Below, in pieces: positions 55,029 through 64,000 of a stretch of DNA of 64,000 nucleotides (position 1 is the stretch's first letter; every line of letters begins with the position of its first letter). Position numbers and translations under genes: made by a program. The notes beneath the pieces are model-generated. The model worked only from the letters and a program-made list of their open reading frames with translations. It made no database searches and was not told where the DNA came from. Source of the DNA: Drosophila miranda (lineage: Eukaryota > Arthropoda > Insecta > Diptera > Drosophilidae); NCBI RefSeq assembly GCF_003369915.1, contig NW_022881614.1:22422336-22486335 (forward strand). The letters run 5' to 3'.

Positions 55029-55641
55029 TTTCATCTGAAAAGCAAACCGTATACTCAGAATGAAAAATATTTGTACGAAATCTAAGGAGATCATTTATTC
55101 CCTGAGTAAGATCAATAAGTAAATAACCATGTGGTTCATTTGTCACCTCCTTATATATTCTGAAGAGCTCCTGAGAATTTTCAGGATAAATTTGTCTTGC
55201 TAAGCATTGAAATTGTAGCTTATCTCTAGGATTTTTGAACGCAACGATGTATTTTGTGTTTAGTGAAATATCTCGAGTATGTGATGATTTATGAAATATA
55301 TTTTGTGTAACCACTATTACGGATAAATTCCTGTGGTGTGATCCTTTTGTAAATAGCTCACAGACATTTTTATTAAATGCACCCATCATTAAGTCATCTA
55401 GTATTAAAAGAATAGGCTCATGATTTTCATTTTCAATTGTTTCGGGAACTCCTTTATAGTATTCGATGGTATTAAAATTTGGCTTAGCATGCTCCTCTCC
55501 ATAACACCAAATTATTCGATTAATTGAAATGCTCAGCAAATCATTCCTTTTGTTTATTAAATTTTCTAAAAACGTTGTCTTACCAGATCCTGAAGGTCCG
55601 CAAATAAGCATTGTAAAAGGATGTATAAATTGCTTAAACAT
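54955..55641 (-). CDS. FtsK/HerA-type packaging ATPase
   Basis: 228 residues, intact. Walker A GPSGSGKTTF at residues 15-24, Walker B ILLILDDLM, and a sensor-like VVTQN. This is the A32-type genome-packaging ATPase found in Polintons and related dsDNA viruses, which would translocate DNA into the capsid. The gene lies in a minus-strand block with the two small proteins downstream and the CCHC gene upstream. Confidence 0.88.
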   Translation of the reverse strand: MFKQFIHPFTMLICGPSGSGKTTFLENLINKRNDLLSISINRIIWCYGEEHAKPNFNTIEYYKGVPETIENENHEPILLILDDLMMGAFNKNVCELFTKGSHHRNLSVIVVTQNIFHKSSHTRDISLNTKYIVAFKNPRDKLQFQCLARQIYPENSQELFRIYKEVTNEPHGYLLIDLTQGINDLLRFRTNIFHSEYTVCFSDENGLQKESKSTESEQTFIVCAQKGK

Positions 55642-55700
55642 TTTTGGGTTATGTTTTATTTAGTAATATTTTATAAATGTTTTCTAACATCTAAGATATT

Positions 55701-55841
55701 CTAATTACGCGTCTCCTGATCGCGCTTTTTGGGGCAGTTTTTTTCTAAGTGAGTATCAGATCCGCAATTATTACAATAAACAACTTGTGTGTATCCGCTT
55801 TTGTGAGGATCCTTTTCAAACAAAAGCTTAAATGAATCCAT
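55701..55841 (-). CDS. 46-residue CCHC zinc-knuckle protein
   Basis: A short intact frame beginning MDSFKLLFEKD, with a perfect CCHC knuckle CNNCGSDTHLEKNC (C-x2-C-x4-H-x4-C) and a basic end. Its stop is 60 nt upstream of the ATPase ATG. Zinc knuckles bind single-stranded nucleic acids. Short genes like this are easily missed in annotation of Mavericks; a genuine separate gene is likely but not proven. Confidence 0.55.
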   Translation of the reverse strand: MDSFKLLFEKDPHKSGYTQVVYCNNCGSDTHLEKNCPKKRDQETRN

Positions 55842-55885
55842 TTTAAACAACTAGTTACTACAAGTGCTGAATATAAACTGAAAAT

Positions 55886-56377
55886 CTAAACATATGAGTC
55901 ACTATTACAGTAGATAGCGTAGTTAGAATTTTCCAAGATAACAAATAGCTTAAATAAATTATTTAGAGCACATCTCAGAGGAATTTTTTTGTGGATTCTA
56001 CAGTTTGTAAAAAAATTTGGATAAAATGTGAGACCTTTTCCTATATCGATATCAATAATATTATTTGTTAAATACTTAGATAAAAACTTTTTTTTAATTT
56101 CACCACGTACAATAACGGTGCTAAATCTATTTAGTGGTGAAAGTATTTCACCTTCTGACCATTCCAATCAATTTATGGTTTAACGATTAATATTTTGTTG
56201 TTTAATCATTTCATTATCCAATTCATTCAGATGATATTGTGGTTTGAAATGAAAGAAGTTTGGTGTTACTGTTCCGGTTTGCATAAACGCAAATTCCTTA
56301 ATAAAAAGTTGTTTATTATTTCCAAAGAGATATTGAAAATCAACTATAACGCTTGAATTCCTGTCGATTGTGTTCAT
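55886..56377 (-). pseudogene. unidentified Maverick gene with two in-frame stops
   Basis: Two ORFs, 56377-56180 and 56167-55886, are in the same frame, parted by TAA and TGA four codons from each other (about 56180 and 56168). Together they give about 160 residues. The first part has strand-like SSVIVDFQYLFGNNKQLF, the second NRFSTVIVRGEIKKKF and LFVILENSNYAIYC. The shared frame and continuous strand pattern suggest one gene. It could instead be two short genes. Confidence 0.55.
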
Positions 56378-56427
56378 GTTGGGTTGAGATTTTGTAATAA
56401 ACTGAATGAGTCGTTGATTCCTATCTC

Positions 56428-56440
56428 CTTTATATACAGC
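56428..56440. promoter_or_regulatory. bidirectional TATA region
   Basis: CTTTATATACAG lies between the divergent genes at 56377 (minus) and 56486 (plus), giving TATATAAAG on the minus strand and TTATATAC on the plus strand, each about 50 nt from an ATG. Confidence 0.5.
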
Positions 56441-56485
56441 CCAATTCAGTAAGAGTTCTTAGTTTAACAAAAGCATTCAACCCAA

Positions 56486-57175
56486 ATGGACACGCTTCAA
56501 TCAAAAAGAATTAGGTCCACTAGAAAGAAGCAGGATCACGAAGTCATTTTCGGTCTCGAATATTATGTAGTACATAATTTAAAACTTAAATGCGGTTTTT
56601 CAACTACAAGAAAATTCACTCCAATGATATGGATGCAGCAAAGCAAAAACAATTTCGTCGGTTTAGATAAAGATGAATGGATGCAATTGGTTACATACAA
56701 GGAGTATATCCAATTGAAACTTGATCAGTATGATTTTTTGATGCCTGATACAATTATAGACCATCCATTATTGCCCACAATTAAGTGTAATTTTAGATTT
56801 CGAAAATCAGATAAGCAGTATGTGTTTATAATAAATCAGTTTGGAAATAAAATTGAATTTGATAGTGAGTCCTGGAGATCGTTTTTAAGATTAGGCATTT
56901 TTTTTACCACATTTTTATGTTGGAATACGATACTTAAGCAACAAATTATATACCTCTACTATAATAATATTATTCCTAAGTGTGCAGCCTTACAAAAATT
57001 TGATGTTCAACTAGCTGATTTAGACGGTACTTATGATAGAAATGTGCAAATAGATTTAACCCGTTTATGCTTTGAAATTTCCAAAAAAATGTGTAATCAA
57101 ATAAAACGCGATGTTCTTGAGTATAAGCAAACACTTTTAAATAAGCAATCATCCCAACATAACAATAGAAAATAA
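56486..57175 (+). CDS. conserved-looking Maverick protein of unknown function
   Basis: 229 residues, intact. It starts basic (SKRIRSTRKKQD), followed by an ordered region (HEVIFGLEYYVVHNLKLKC, TPMIWMQQSKNN, WMQLVTYKEYIQLKLDQYD) and a helical C-terminus (LTRLCFEISKKMCNQIKRD). It lies 15 nt upstream of the integrase ATG on the same strand, as if co-transcribed. No motif that I recognise. Confidence 0.6.
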   Translation: MDTLQSKRIRSTRKKQDHEVIFGLEYYVVHNLKLKCGFSTTRKFTPMIWMQQSKNNFVGLDKDEWMQLVTYKEYIQLKLDQYDFLMPDTIIDHPLLPTIKCNFRFRKSDKQYVFIINQFGNKIEFDSESWRSFLRLGIFFTTFLCWNTILKQQIIYLYYNNIIPKCAALQKFDVQLADLDGTYDRNVQIDLTRLCFEISKKMCNQIKRDVLEYKQTLLNKQSSQHNNRK

Positions 57176-57189
57176 AAATTATATTAAAA

Positions 57190-58112
57190 ATGAGTAAGCA
57201 ACAAGTTGTTAATGAAATACATAAGCCTGCTAGAAGAAATTTCATTCGTCGTAAATTCGTACAAAAGGGAATTAATGACACGTGGCAAATCGATTTAGTT
57301 GAAATGATACCCTTTTATAAGGAAAACAAAGGATATAGGTACTTGCTGACAGTAATTGACACGTTCTCGAAGTATGCATATGCAGTTCCCGTTAAGTCTA
57401 AAACAGCTTTAGATGTTTTATCAGCATTGAATAAAATATTAAAAATATCTAAACATAAACCTAAAAATATTCAGTCTGATCAAGGAAAGGAGTTTTTTAA
57501 TGTAGCCTTCGGAGAGTTAATGAAAAAGAATAACATTAACCATTACCATACATATACACACCTTAAGGCATCTATTTGTGAACGTTTTAATAGAACATTA
57601 AAAAATCGTATGTGGAAAATCTTTAGTATGCAGGGTAATCATACGTGGATTTATACCTTGCATGACTTACTAAAAGATTATAATAATTCATATCACCGTA
57701 CTATAAAAATGAGGCCTATAGATGTAAACAAACAAAATGAAGAGTTTATTTTGAAAACAGCTTATAATATTTGTAAGGTATTTCCTAAACACAAGTTTTC
57801 CATTGGTGATCCTGTTAGAATAAGTAAATATAAAGGTATTTTTACAAAGGGCTATGATCCAAACTGGACAACCGAAGTTTTTAAAGTTTTAAAAGTAAAG
57901 TCTACTAATCCTGTAACATATGAACTGAAGGACTATAAGGGGAAATGATCAAAGGCTCATTTTATGATCAAGAACTCCAAAAAGTTAACGATGAAAATGC
58001 TTTCTTAGTGGAAAAAATACTCAGAAGGAAAAAAGAACAAGTTTTTGTTAAATGGTTAGGTTTCGATGAAACACACAATTCATGGATAGATAAAAAGAGT
58101 ATATTAAAATAA
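57190..58112 (+). pseudogene. Maverick integrase with C-terminal chromodomain, frameshifted
   Basis: The main frame (57190-57948) has the retroviral-type core: Asp in WQIDLVEM, Asp in NIQSDQGKEF and Glu in ASICERFNRT, with 33 residues between the last two by my count, plus SIGDPVRISKYKG in the SH3-like end. Near 57941-57948, in a GGGGAAA run, the reading shifts one base; the next frame to 58112 carries a chromodomain (FLVEKILRRKKEQ, FVKWLGF, NSWIDKKSI). Catalytic residues are intact; only the chromodomain is out of frame. The chromodomain would guide integration to modified histones. Confidence 0.88.
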
Positions 58113-58227
58113 TTAAGCACGCAAAATATTTATCAGATTTAATTTATTTTTGTGTATTTTTTACATTGAAATATAGTTTTAATTATACACAAATTAAAAA
58201 ATAATAATAATATAATGTTAAATTTAC

Positions 58228-61200
58228 TTATACCATATTTTGTGTATTATTACTAGCACCTAAAATATTTTTAATTTCATAGTGATTATGAGCTAATGTT
58301 GAAATATTATCAGGTAATATAAATCTTTTGTCATCCTTATAATTTAGACTTATCTTATTTACAATTTCAGTATAAATTTTATGACCTCTACTTATAATAA
58401 CTCTCTGTTGTCCATAATAAGTTTTTTTATGTTTAATGCATTCAATATAATGAGTATGAGTTAATCGTTTCACTACTGACTTTTTTACGCCTTTAACCTT
58501 TTTTACGTTATAGTCAGTGTTATCATCTTTAGCAATTAAATATGAGTATGCTTTCGCTTTTAATCCTGCAAACGCCGTCATTATTTTTCCTGCATTTTCG
58601 TCTTTCATTAATCCAAGCTCTTTGTTATTAGCGAGATTGATACCGAATCTGTTTGAGGCTAGGTAATTGGTTGTATCAAAGCGATTAGGATTGAATTTAA
58701 TTAAATCATAAAAATATTCTTCTGATGATATAATAAATGAATCTGTATCCATATAGAGTATTTTTGATGATGGACATTTTACAGAATGAAAATTATAGAA
58801 ATAGTCATACATTAACCATTTTGAAAGTTCTAGTACACTAACTCCAATGTATAAGGGCTTATCATAAACAATTCGGGACTTAGTTGATTCAATGGCAGAC
58901 AAATTATCTCCAAAGATTTCAACACTGTGGAAATTATGTCTTGCTATGCGTTGTCTAAACCCTGCTGAGTTTTGTCTTGAGTCATAATGCTTAACTAATG
59001 CAACCTCACGACGTTTTTCTACATTCTCCATTGTTTTACCGTAAACGGCATTAACCATTAATTTGTAAAAGTTTATCTCAAAGTCATTGCTAGCTAATTT
59101 TCTAAGAGATGTATTGAGGTCAATATAAGGTTTCGGCCAACAGGACTGATTAAATGATAAAACTCTAGATATTTTTTATAAAATCATACCTTGCTCTATA
59201 CATAACTGTAGCTGCTTCAAATGGATTATATAGTTCTTTTTATCACTTAAGTCAGCTATTAGTTTTGTCTGCTTTCCTCCTGGTGGAATCTTATTTTCGG
59301 GGCAAAAATGTAAACTATTATGCTTATTATGAATATCATCAAGATATCGCATATCTACTTCTAAAATATATCCAACATCACTAGATGCCGATATGCTAAG
59401 AACGTTGAAAGATGAAATTTCATCGTTACTTAGAAATTTAAAATTAGAAAATGGAAGGGGTTGACTCATAGCCCATCCATATAAGTTGTTGGCGTCAATA
59501 TATGAAAGGAAATTTATGGGTTCGGTAGGCTTAAATTTATTATTTAAATATTTGTTATTTGCTGTTGCAATGCACGAACAGCAGTTTTAAAAAAATTATA
59601 AATGTCAGGATCACTAACAAGTTCTAGTTCTACCCTTGTGTATTTTAACATTGCATCCCATGAAACTGAAGGAGCAGTAACATAATTAATGGGGTCTAAC
59701 CTGTATACTCGGGAACAAAGACTCATAAAATTCTCAAATACATCAGCAAGAATTAAAACATCGCTTTCCAAATATAATTTTAAATAATCTCTAATAGATT
59801 TGCAATTAAATGCGCTCCAAACCTTCTGAGCAAAGTTGTAGTCTTCAACACTACATTCCTCATCATTCAGTGAATTATAAAAATTATCTCTCGAAGGAAG
59901 CAGGGATTCATCAAATTTTTCAAAACTATCCAAATAATCATAGGGAAATACTCCCTTTCGTCGTAGCATATCAAATTTTTCACCTTGATATTTAGTTTTC
60001 AAAATTTTAAAATTCGCTATGTTCATATAACTAGCGAGTTTTTCTAAGCTTGAATTTAAAAATCTATTTGAATCTATATATCTAATTTTATATTGATGAA
60101 GATAAGATTCATCGAGCTTACAATTTTGAGTTAACGCAATATATAACTCTTTATTGCAAGGAATGGGTCTTAGTTCATCTTTTATTGACGTAACAAATAA
60201 ATGTATATCATAACGAGACAAGTTATGAAAAACTACCGGGAAAAAGGGATCGCTTAACCTAAATGTCTGTTTACACAGCTTATGAATAGGACCTACATAT
60301 TGTCCTGTAAACTGATCAAAGAATTTTTCTCGATCATCATCAGAAATTTGTTTCTCGCAGGCATAGCAATCACCGTGTTCCTGATAATCCTCATCCCAAA
60401 TGTTAAACTGATAGATTGGTTTTTTATAGGACTTCCAGTACTTCTCATAAAGTCCATCGGTTTTCATCCTAAGTGCTTGACAAAATTTTTGGATACAATC
60501 CGGTCCTGAAATAACGAAATCATAATGTTTATGAGTTTATTGCCTTTGCTGGAATGTTAAAATATTTACCTTCGTATGTCCACATCTCATTTAGATGCTC
60601 ATTGTATTTATGTACAATATAAAATGATGCTGCACATGCTGTATGCCTCTGTGCCATAGTAGTTGATGATTTTGATGGATCATTAAGATTTATATGGTAA
60701 TTTTCCAAAACTGCTTCGATGTCAGCATAAATTACTACTGGTGGAGATAGTTTTTTAGAAAAACTTTTGAATACAGTTTTGGTATTAGGTTCAGGATACA
60801 AAGCAGCAACTTTTCCACACTCTTTAGTGTCATGTATAGTATTTGTTGTACTATAAAATTGCAAGCAGTTCTCGCAAAAATATGCAGTATTATGGGATTT
60901 ACTATGTTGTGAATAACATAATTTTCTCATGCACGTTATATATGCATAATGCATCAATTGCATATTATCACTATTAATTCCAAGCAAGTTTATGTGGTGA
61001 GTCCGAATTTTCTTAGTCCTCACTGTGGGTCCCACAACGTTTTTTCCATTCTCATCGACTTCATAAACATTGATGCTAAAATCCTCATTTGCTGATTCGA
61101 ATCGCTTGATTCCTTTGCTTGTTATTGGAAACTCAATTCCGGAAAAATTTAATCTTACTTCTTCATAATAAATGATGTCTTGCCGTATGTTTCCGCATCG

Positions 61201-62199
61201 ATAGGATGTTGGTATTGTTAACTTATCTCGGGAAATTTTTTTTAATGCTGCTGTTTGATGTATAGTTTTAAGGTGTTTTTCATAGGCCAATGATGCTAAA
61301 ACACACCACTTGAAACAAAAATCATCGTCATTTTTAACATTTATGAGTGCATTTCGTGACTTAATTTTTTTGGGAGCTTGGATAAACCTGTTTGCAGCGA
61401 TATGCTCTAGTTTTATCATGGTAAGCTCAAAATATTTAAAACACTTTATTGCCCAACCTGAATCCTTCTCCTGGAATTCACTGCTGAGAGTTATCAAATT
61501 TTCTATGGTATCATTTAGATGATCATCAATCAGCTCGTTTTCATATATTGGTTTGTATGGAGTAATGAAATGCTTCATTGTTTCTGTTAAGCTTTCATAT
61601 TCAGTGTTTTTAACGTATAATCCATATACTTTTAAATTGTATTTTATGGATCTGTACTCACTCATGCAGTGACGCAATAAATTGATAATATCATTTTTGC
61701 AATCATGAAAAAACTCTTTTAAATCAATCTGTTCACTTTTATTTGAGTGAACACGATAAGATTTTAAAGGAAATCGCGACTCCGTTGAAATTAAAATAAC
61801 GTTTTCATTTTCCTCTAGTTGAGCTGCTCTTGCATTCTTATGTTTGTCCGACATCATATGGCGTCTTTCCCTAGACGAAGGGTAACTTTCACCGCAAATT
61901 GAACAGTCAATAATCCTTAGTTCCATCGGAGTATCCAATCGAGGCCGTTTTGAAGCTCCTGACGTTGAAGGACCTTGAAGATCACTTGAATTAGATCCTT
62001 TGCTCATAAGAATCTCAAAAGCATTCCTAGGTCCCAAGCATGCTTCATAATGACTATCAAACTCTATTAAGTCGATGGACTTAGAGCAAAGATCACACAC
62101 CACATTATTACGATAATCAGAGCATCTCTCATAATGAGATAGAAACTCTGAAAAGTCAACGGACTTATCACACATGTTGCACTTAACTTTTGATGCCAT
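58228..62199 (-). pseudogene. Maverick protein-primed type B DNA polymerase, broken in several places
   Basis: About 1320 residues in four ORFs. N-terminus (62199): Cys-His fingers (CNMCDKSVDF, CDLCSKSIDL, CSICGESYPS) and ExoI (YADIEAVLEN). 60467 ORF: ExoII (HNLSRYDIHLF) and ExoIII (YLESDVLILADVFENF). Then, out of frame, palm motif A (YIDANNLYGWAM, near 59495); the 59058 ORF gives NAVYGKTMEN and motif C YMDTDSF. Breaks: 1-nt loss near 60530, frameshift with apparent small deletion near 59560, in-frame TAA at 59176-59178. Exonuclease and polymerase active-site residues are otherwise intact. It starts at 62199, 7 nt after a 28-base A-run (minus). Confidence 0.9.
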
Positions 62200-62205
62200 T
62201 TTAAG

Positions 62206-62233
62206 TTTTTTTTTTTTTTTTTTTTTTTTTTTT
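62206..62233 (+). repeat. 28-base T run (A run upstream of polymerase ATG)
   Basis: An uninterrupted T homopolymer. On the minus strand it is an A-run ending 7 nt before the polymerase start codon. It may be assembly- or slippage-prone. Confidence 0.8.
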
Positions 62234-62418
62234 GTATCGAACTAACCACTTTCACTATTGAAATAGGACTAAGGGTTTCCTTTTTAAATGGTATCTTTTT
62301 AGCCCCCCAAACACCTTCTTAATCTTTTATATCCAAAACAACAGTACCTGCTCACAAACCTGTTTCAAACGATTCCTACTGGGTCAATCTAATAATATGA
62401 GGGAAAGGTTACAACCTC

Positions 62419-63714
62419 TATTCTACCTGAAATCCACTTATTCTTTTTATGTAATCCTCACTTGGAAGAAACCTGTTTCAAACGAATCCTATGATTCTCT
62501 TGTAATAAGAGGAAGAGAAATTCAACCAATCAAAAGTAAAACAGCAAACATTTAAAATAAATAGTGGTTAAATGAGTTATATTTATTATATGCATATGTT
62601 TATATTATTTTTAGAAAAATACATAAAATATTCTTATTATATAAATATGTATTCGTATTATTAAAATTTCGCCTCAGCTAATTTTACCGCAGCAATTAAG
62701 TCATCATCATCTTCATCCCGAAGTAGTTCCTGGAGTTGAGATCTTTTATCATCATCCTGACTATCTACTAAATCGAAAATGTTGTCATCATCCGGGAAAA
62801 TGTATGATGGATTATCATTATTAGGCGTTGCATTCCTTGGGTCATCGTCGTCATCATCCCATTTAATGTCACTTAACCAGGTCAAGTTGCTCTCGAGATA
62901 GGTTTGGGTCTTAATCCCAAAAATTAAGCACAGGTCTACGGAGCTCGGCTGAGAGTCCAGATTTATGGTTGATTCCGGTTGGCATTTTGCTATGGGACAG
63001 TGTTAGGTACACAAAGGAGGAATATAAATTATAGAGAAAGTAGAAAGGTTCAAGGGCATCGAATCCGTTTTTCAGGAAACACTTAAAAAATACATCTAAA
63101 CTATCACATTAGATTCATTGCAAAGGGATGACCTACCTGTTTGAGGGTTGTTTGAGTCGCAACACGGGACCAATCGTAAAAACAGGTTCATTGACAGTAA
63201 GAGGGAGGAGAGAGAATATAAATGAGCGAAGGATCGATTTGAGAGGATTTTACATGGTTGAGAAACAGGATTGAGATCGAAGTTAGTTCACATTATCACC
63301 GATAGGTGGCGCCACCAAGTAGTAAAGGATAAGAGACGGCCGTATATTTAATATAAGTAGCTTTAATTAATTTTTATGTCTTCCTATTATAATTTTATTC
63401 TTTGTGTGCTCCTGTATATATCTCCATTAATTTGTGTTCTCTTACCATTCAACCCTCTATACTTATAAAATATCCTATAAGTATTTATTTAACTTGACCA
63501 GTTAATAACATAGCAGAAATTGTTTCCCAATTCAATGTTAATAAAATATCTTATAAGTATTTATTTAACATGATCACGTAATAACATAGCAATATGATGC
63601 ACATTTACATTTAACATGTTGCCAAGCTGCACATTCTTAAGCATATGTTGCTGCAGCATGTTGCGAATTTGGTAATTCAGTCTAAAATATGACCGTCCCT
63701 TATCCTTTACTACT
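62419..63714 (-). repeat. Maverick terminal inverted repeat, right
   Basis: Inverse of 45307-46692, about 1296 bp. It lacks about 90-100 bp relative to the left (around 62982), and its tip is AGTAGTAAAGG where the left has AGTAAAGG. The outer unit bounded by inverted tips is 63318-63714. Confidence 0.9.
62661..62982 (-). pseudogene. right-TIR copy of the acidic ORF, start deleted
   Basis: Same frame and near-identical C-terminal 75-100 residues as the ORF at 46097, but the promoter, ATG and first ~18 codons are missing: the sequence passes from GCAAAATGCC directly into AACCGGAATC. Without a start in frame it cannot make the full protein. Confidence 0.8.
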
Positions 63715-63720
63715 CCTGTT
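63715..63720 (+). repeat. Maverick target site duplication, right (CCTGTT)
   Basis: Matches 45301-45306. The following ATTTGG is the original flank of the insertion site. Confidence 0.85.
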
Positions 63721-64000
63721 ATTTGGTTGTGGTGCAAACGCCAACGGTGGAATGAAGAATGGCAGGAACATTTTTCGTGCAGTTTTCAGCTAATGACAAG
63801 ACGGTTCGGATGTACCCAAACGAATTCTGACGTTCTCTGTCCATTTGCAGCTTTGATGCCGACTTTGGCTGGAATCGATCCTTCTCCGAACCCGATCTTT
63901 CTGTCAACCAGAAGCAGGGTGATCTCAGACGGTTCACCATCAAGCATCCGCACGAGTACATAGCCATCGATGATCTAAAGTACTTTCGCCACCGCCAGCC
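63721..64000 (+). pseudogene. host gene exon(s), unidentified, continuing past the right edge
   Basis: A TTTGCAG acceptor at 63850 opens a frame to the edge reading FDADFGWNRSFSEPDLSV, GDLRRFTIKHPHEYIAIDDL and KYFRHRQ, with host-like codon use. Upstream, 63735-63789 can be read as a preceding exon (ANANGGMKNGRNIFRAVF) in the phase that joins it, but its donor reads CAG^CTAATG where GT is expected. That would fit a splice-donor mutation in a decaying gene. The exon at 37395 may be its start. I do not recognise the gene, and the upstream exon is speculative. Confidence 0.55.

Larger units (their letters stand above)
45307..63714 (+). mobile_element. Maverick/Polinton DNA transposon, 18.4 kb
   Basis: Inverted terminal repeats of about 1.3-1.4 kb with AGTAAAGGATAAGG ends, a 6-bp target duplication CCTGTT, and the full Polinton core gene set: type B polymerase, integrase with chromodomain, packaging ATPase, adenovirus-like protease, major and minor capsid. 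Two ISY copies (one carrying an LTR fragment) lie inside. At least five genes have stops or frameshifts. Polintons are self-synthesising transposons related to adenovirus-like dsDNA viruses. The right end carries three extra bases (ACT) relative to the left. Confidence 0.93.

Noticed and set aside
62067..62255. Lys-rich ORF extending through the 28-base T run
   Set aside because: Produced by the homopolymer in another frame of the polymerase start.

Overview
The window is eukaryotic, insect and almost certainly Drosophila. It contains a degenerate copy of the PIKfyve-type lipid kinase gene fab1, several LTR retrotransposons of Drosophila lineages (gypsy-like, Ulysses-like, roo-like BEL/Pao), a Maverick/Polinton, a jockey-type LINE, and six copies of the DINE-1/ISY Helitron-like repeat. 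Inference: many disabling mutations in the host gene plus very dense ISY and LTR insertions point to a degenerating, non-recombining chromosome of the obscura group. The neo-Y of D. miranda fits best, because fab1 lies on Muller element C in D. melanogaster and ISY is the characteristic neo-Y repeat. This species call is not proven by the sequence.

Layout. 1-1827: 5' part of a LINE on the minus strand (ORF1 with a PHD-like finger, then the endonuclease of ORF2). 1828-4125: 5' part of a gypsy-like errantivirus element (minus; broken gag, leader, tRNA-Lys primer site, LTR). 4126-5218: unassigned DNA. 5219-15843: a young Ulysses-like Ty3/gypsy element (plus) with near-identical 2.49 kb LTRs and a 4-bp target duplication. 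It carries a RING-H2 ORF ahead of gag, a canonical A AAA AAC gag-pol slip site and one stop codon inside pol. 15848-18104: unassigned host DNA. 18105-35995: fab1, split inside a coding exon by an 11.3 kb roo-like BEL/Pao element (21978-33236, minus) that itself holds three ISY copies. 36044-38702: host DNA with a possible first exon of a second gene. 38703-45300: a heavily decayed gypsy-like element (minus) with one ISY. 45307-63714: an 18.4 kb Maverick/Polinton with about 1.3-1.4 kb inverted terminal repeats, a 6-bp target duplication and two ISY insertions, one of which holds an LTR fragment. 63715-64000: a host exon, probably belonging to the gene begun near 37395.

How it works together. 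The Maverick carries a virus-like set: protein-primed type B DNA polymerase, retroviral-like integrase with chromodomain, packaging ATPase, adenovirus-like cysteine protease, major and minor capsid proteins, and several small orphans. Polymerase, integrase, protease, major capsid and one minus-strand gene are each interrupted, so this copy is not autonomous. The two older LTR elements have lost catalytic Asp residues in reverse transcriptase. The Ulysses-like element is the only one close to intact. fab1 is broken by frameshifts, a nonsense codon in the kinase domain, a lost splice acceptor and the roo insertion.
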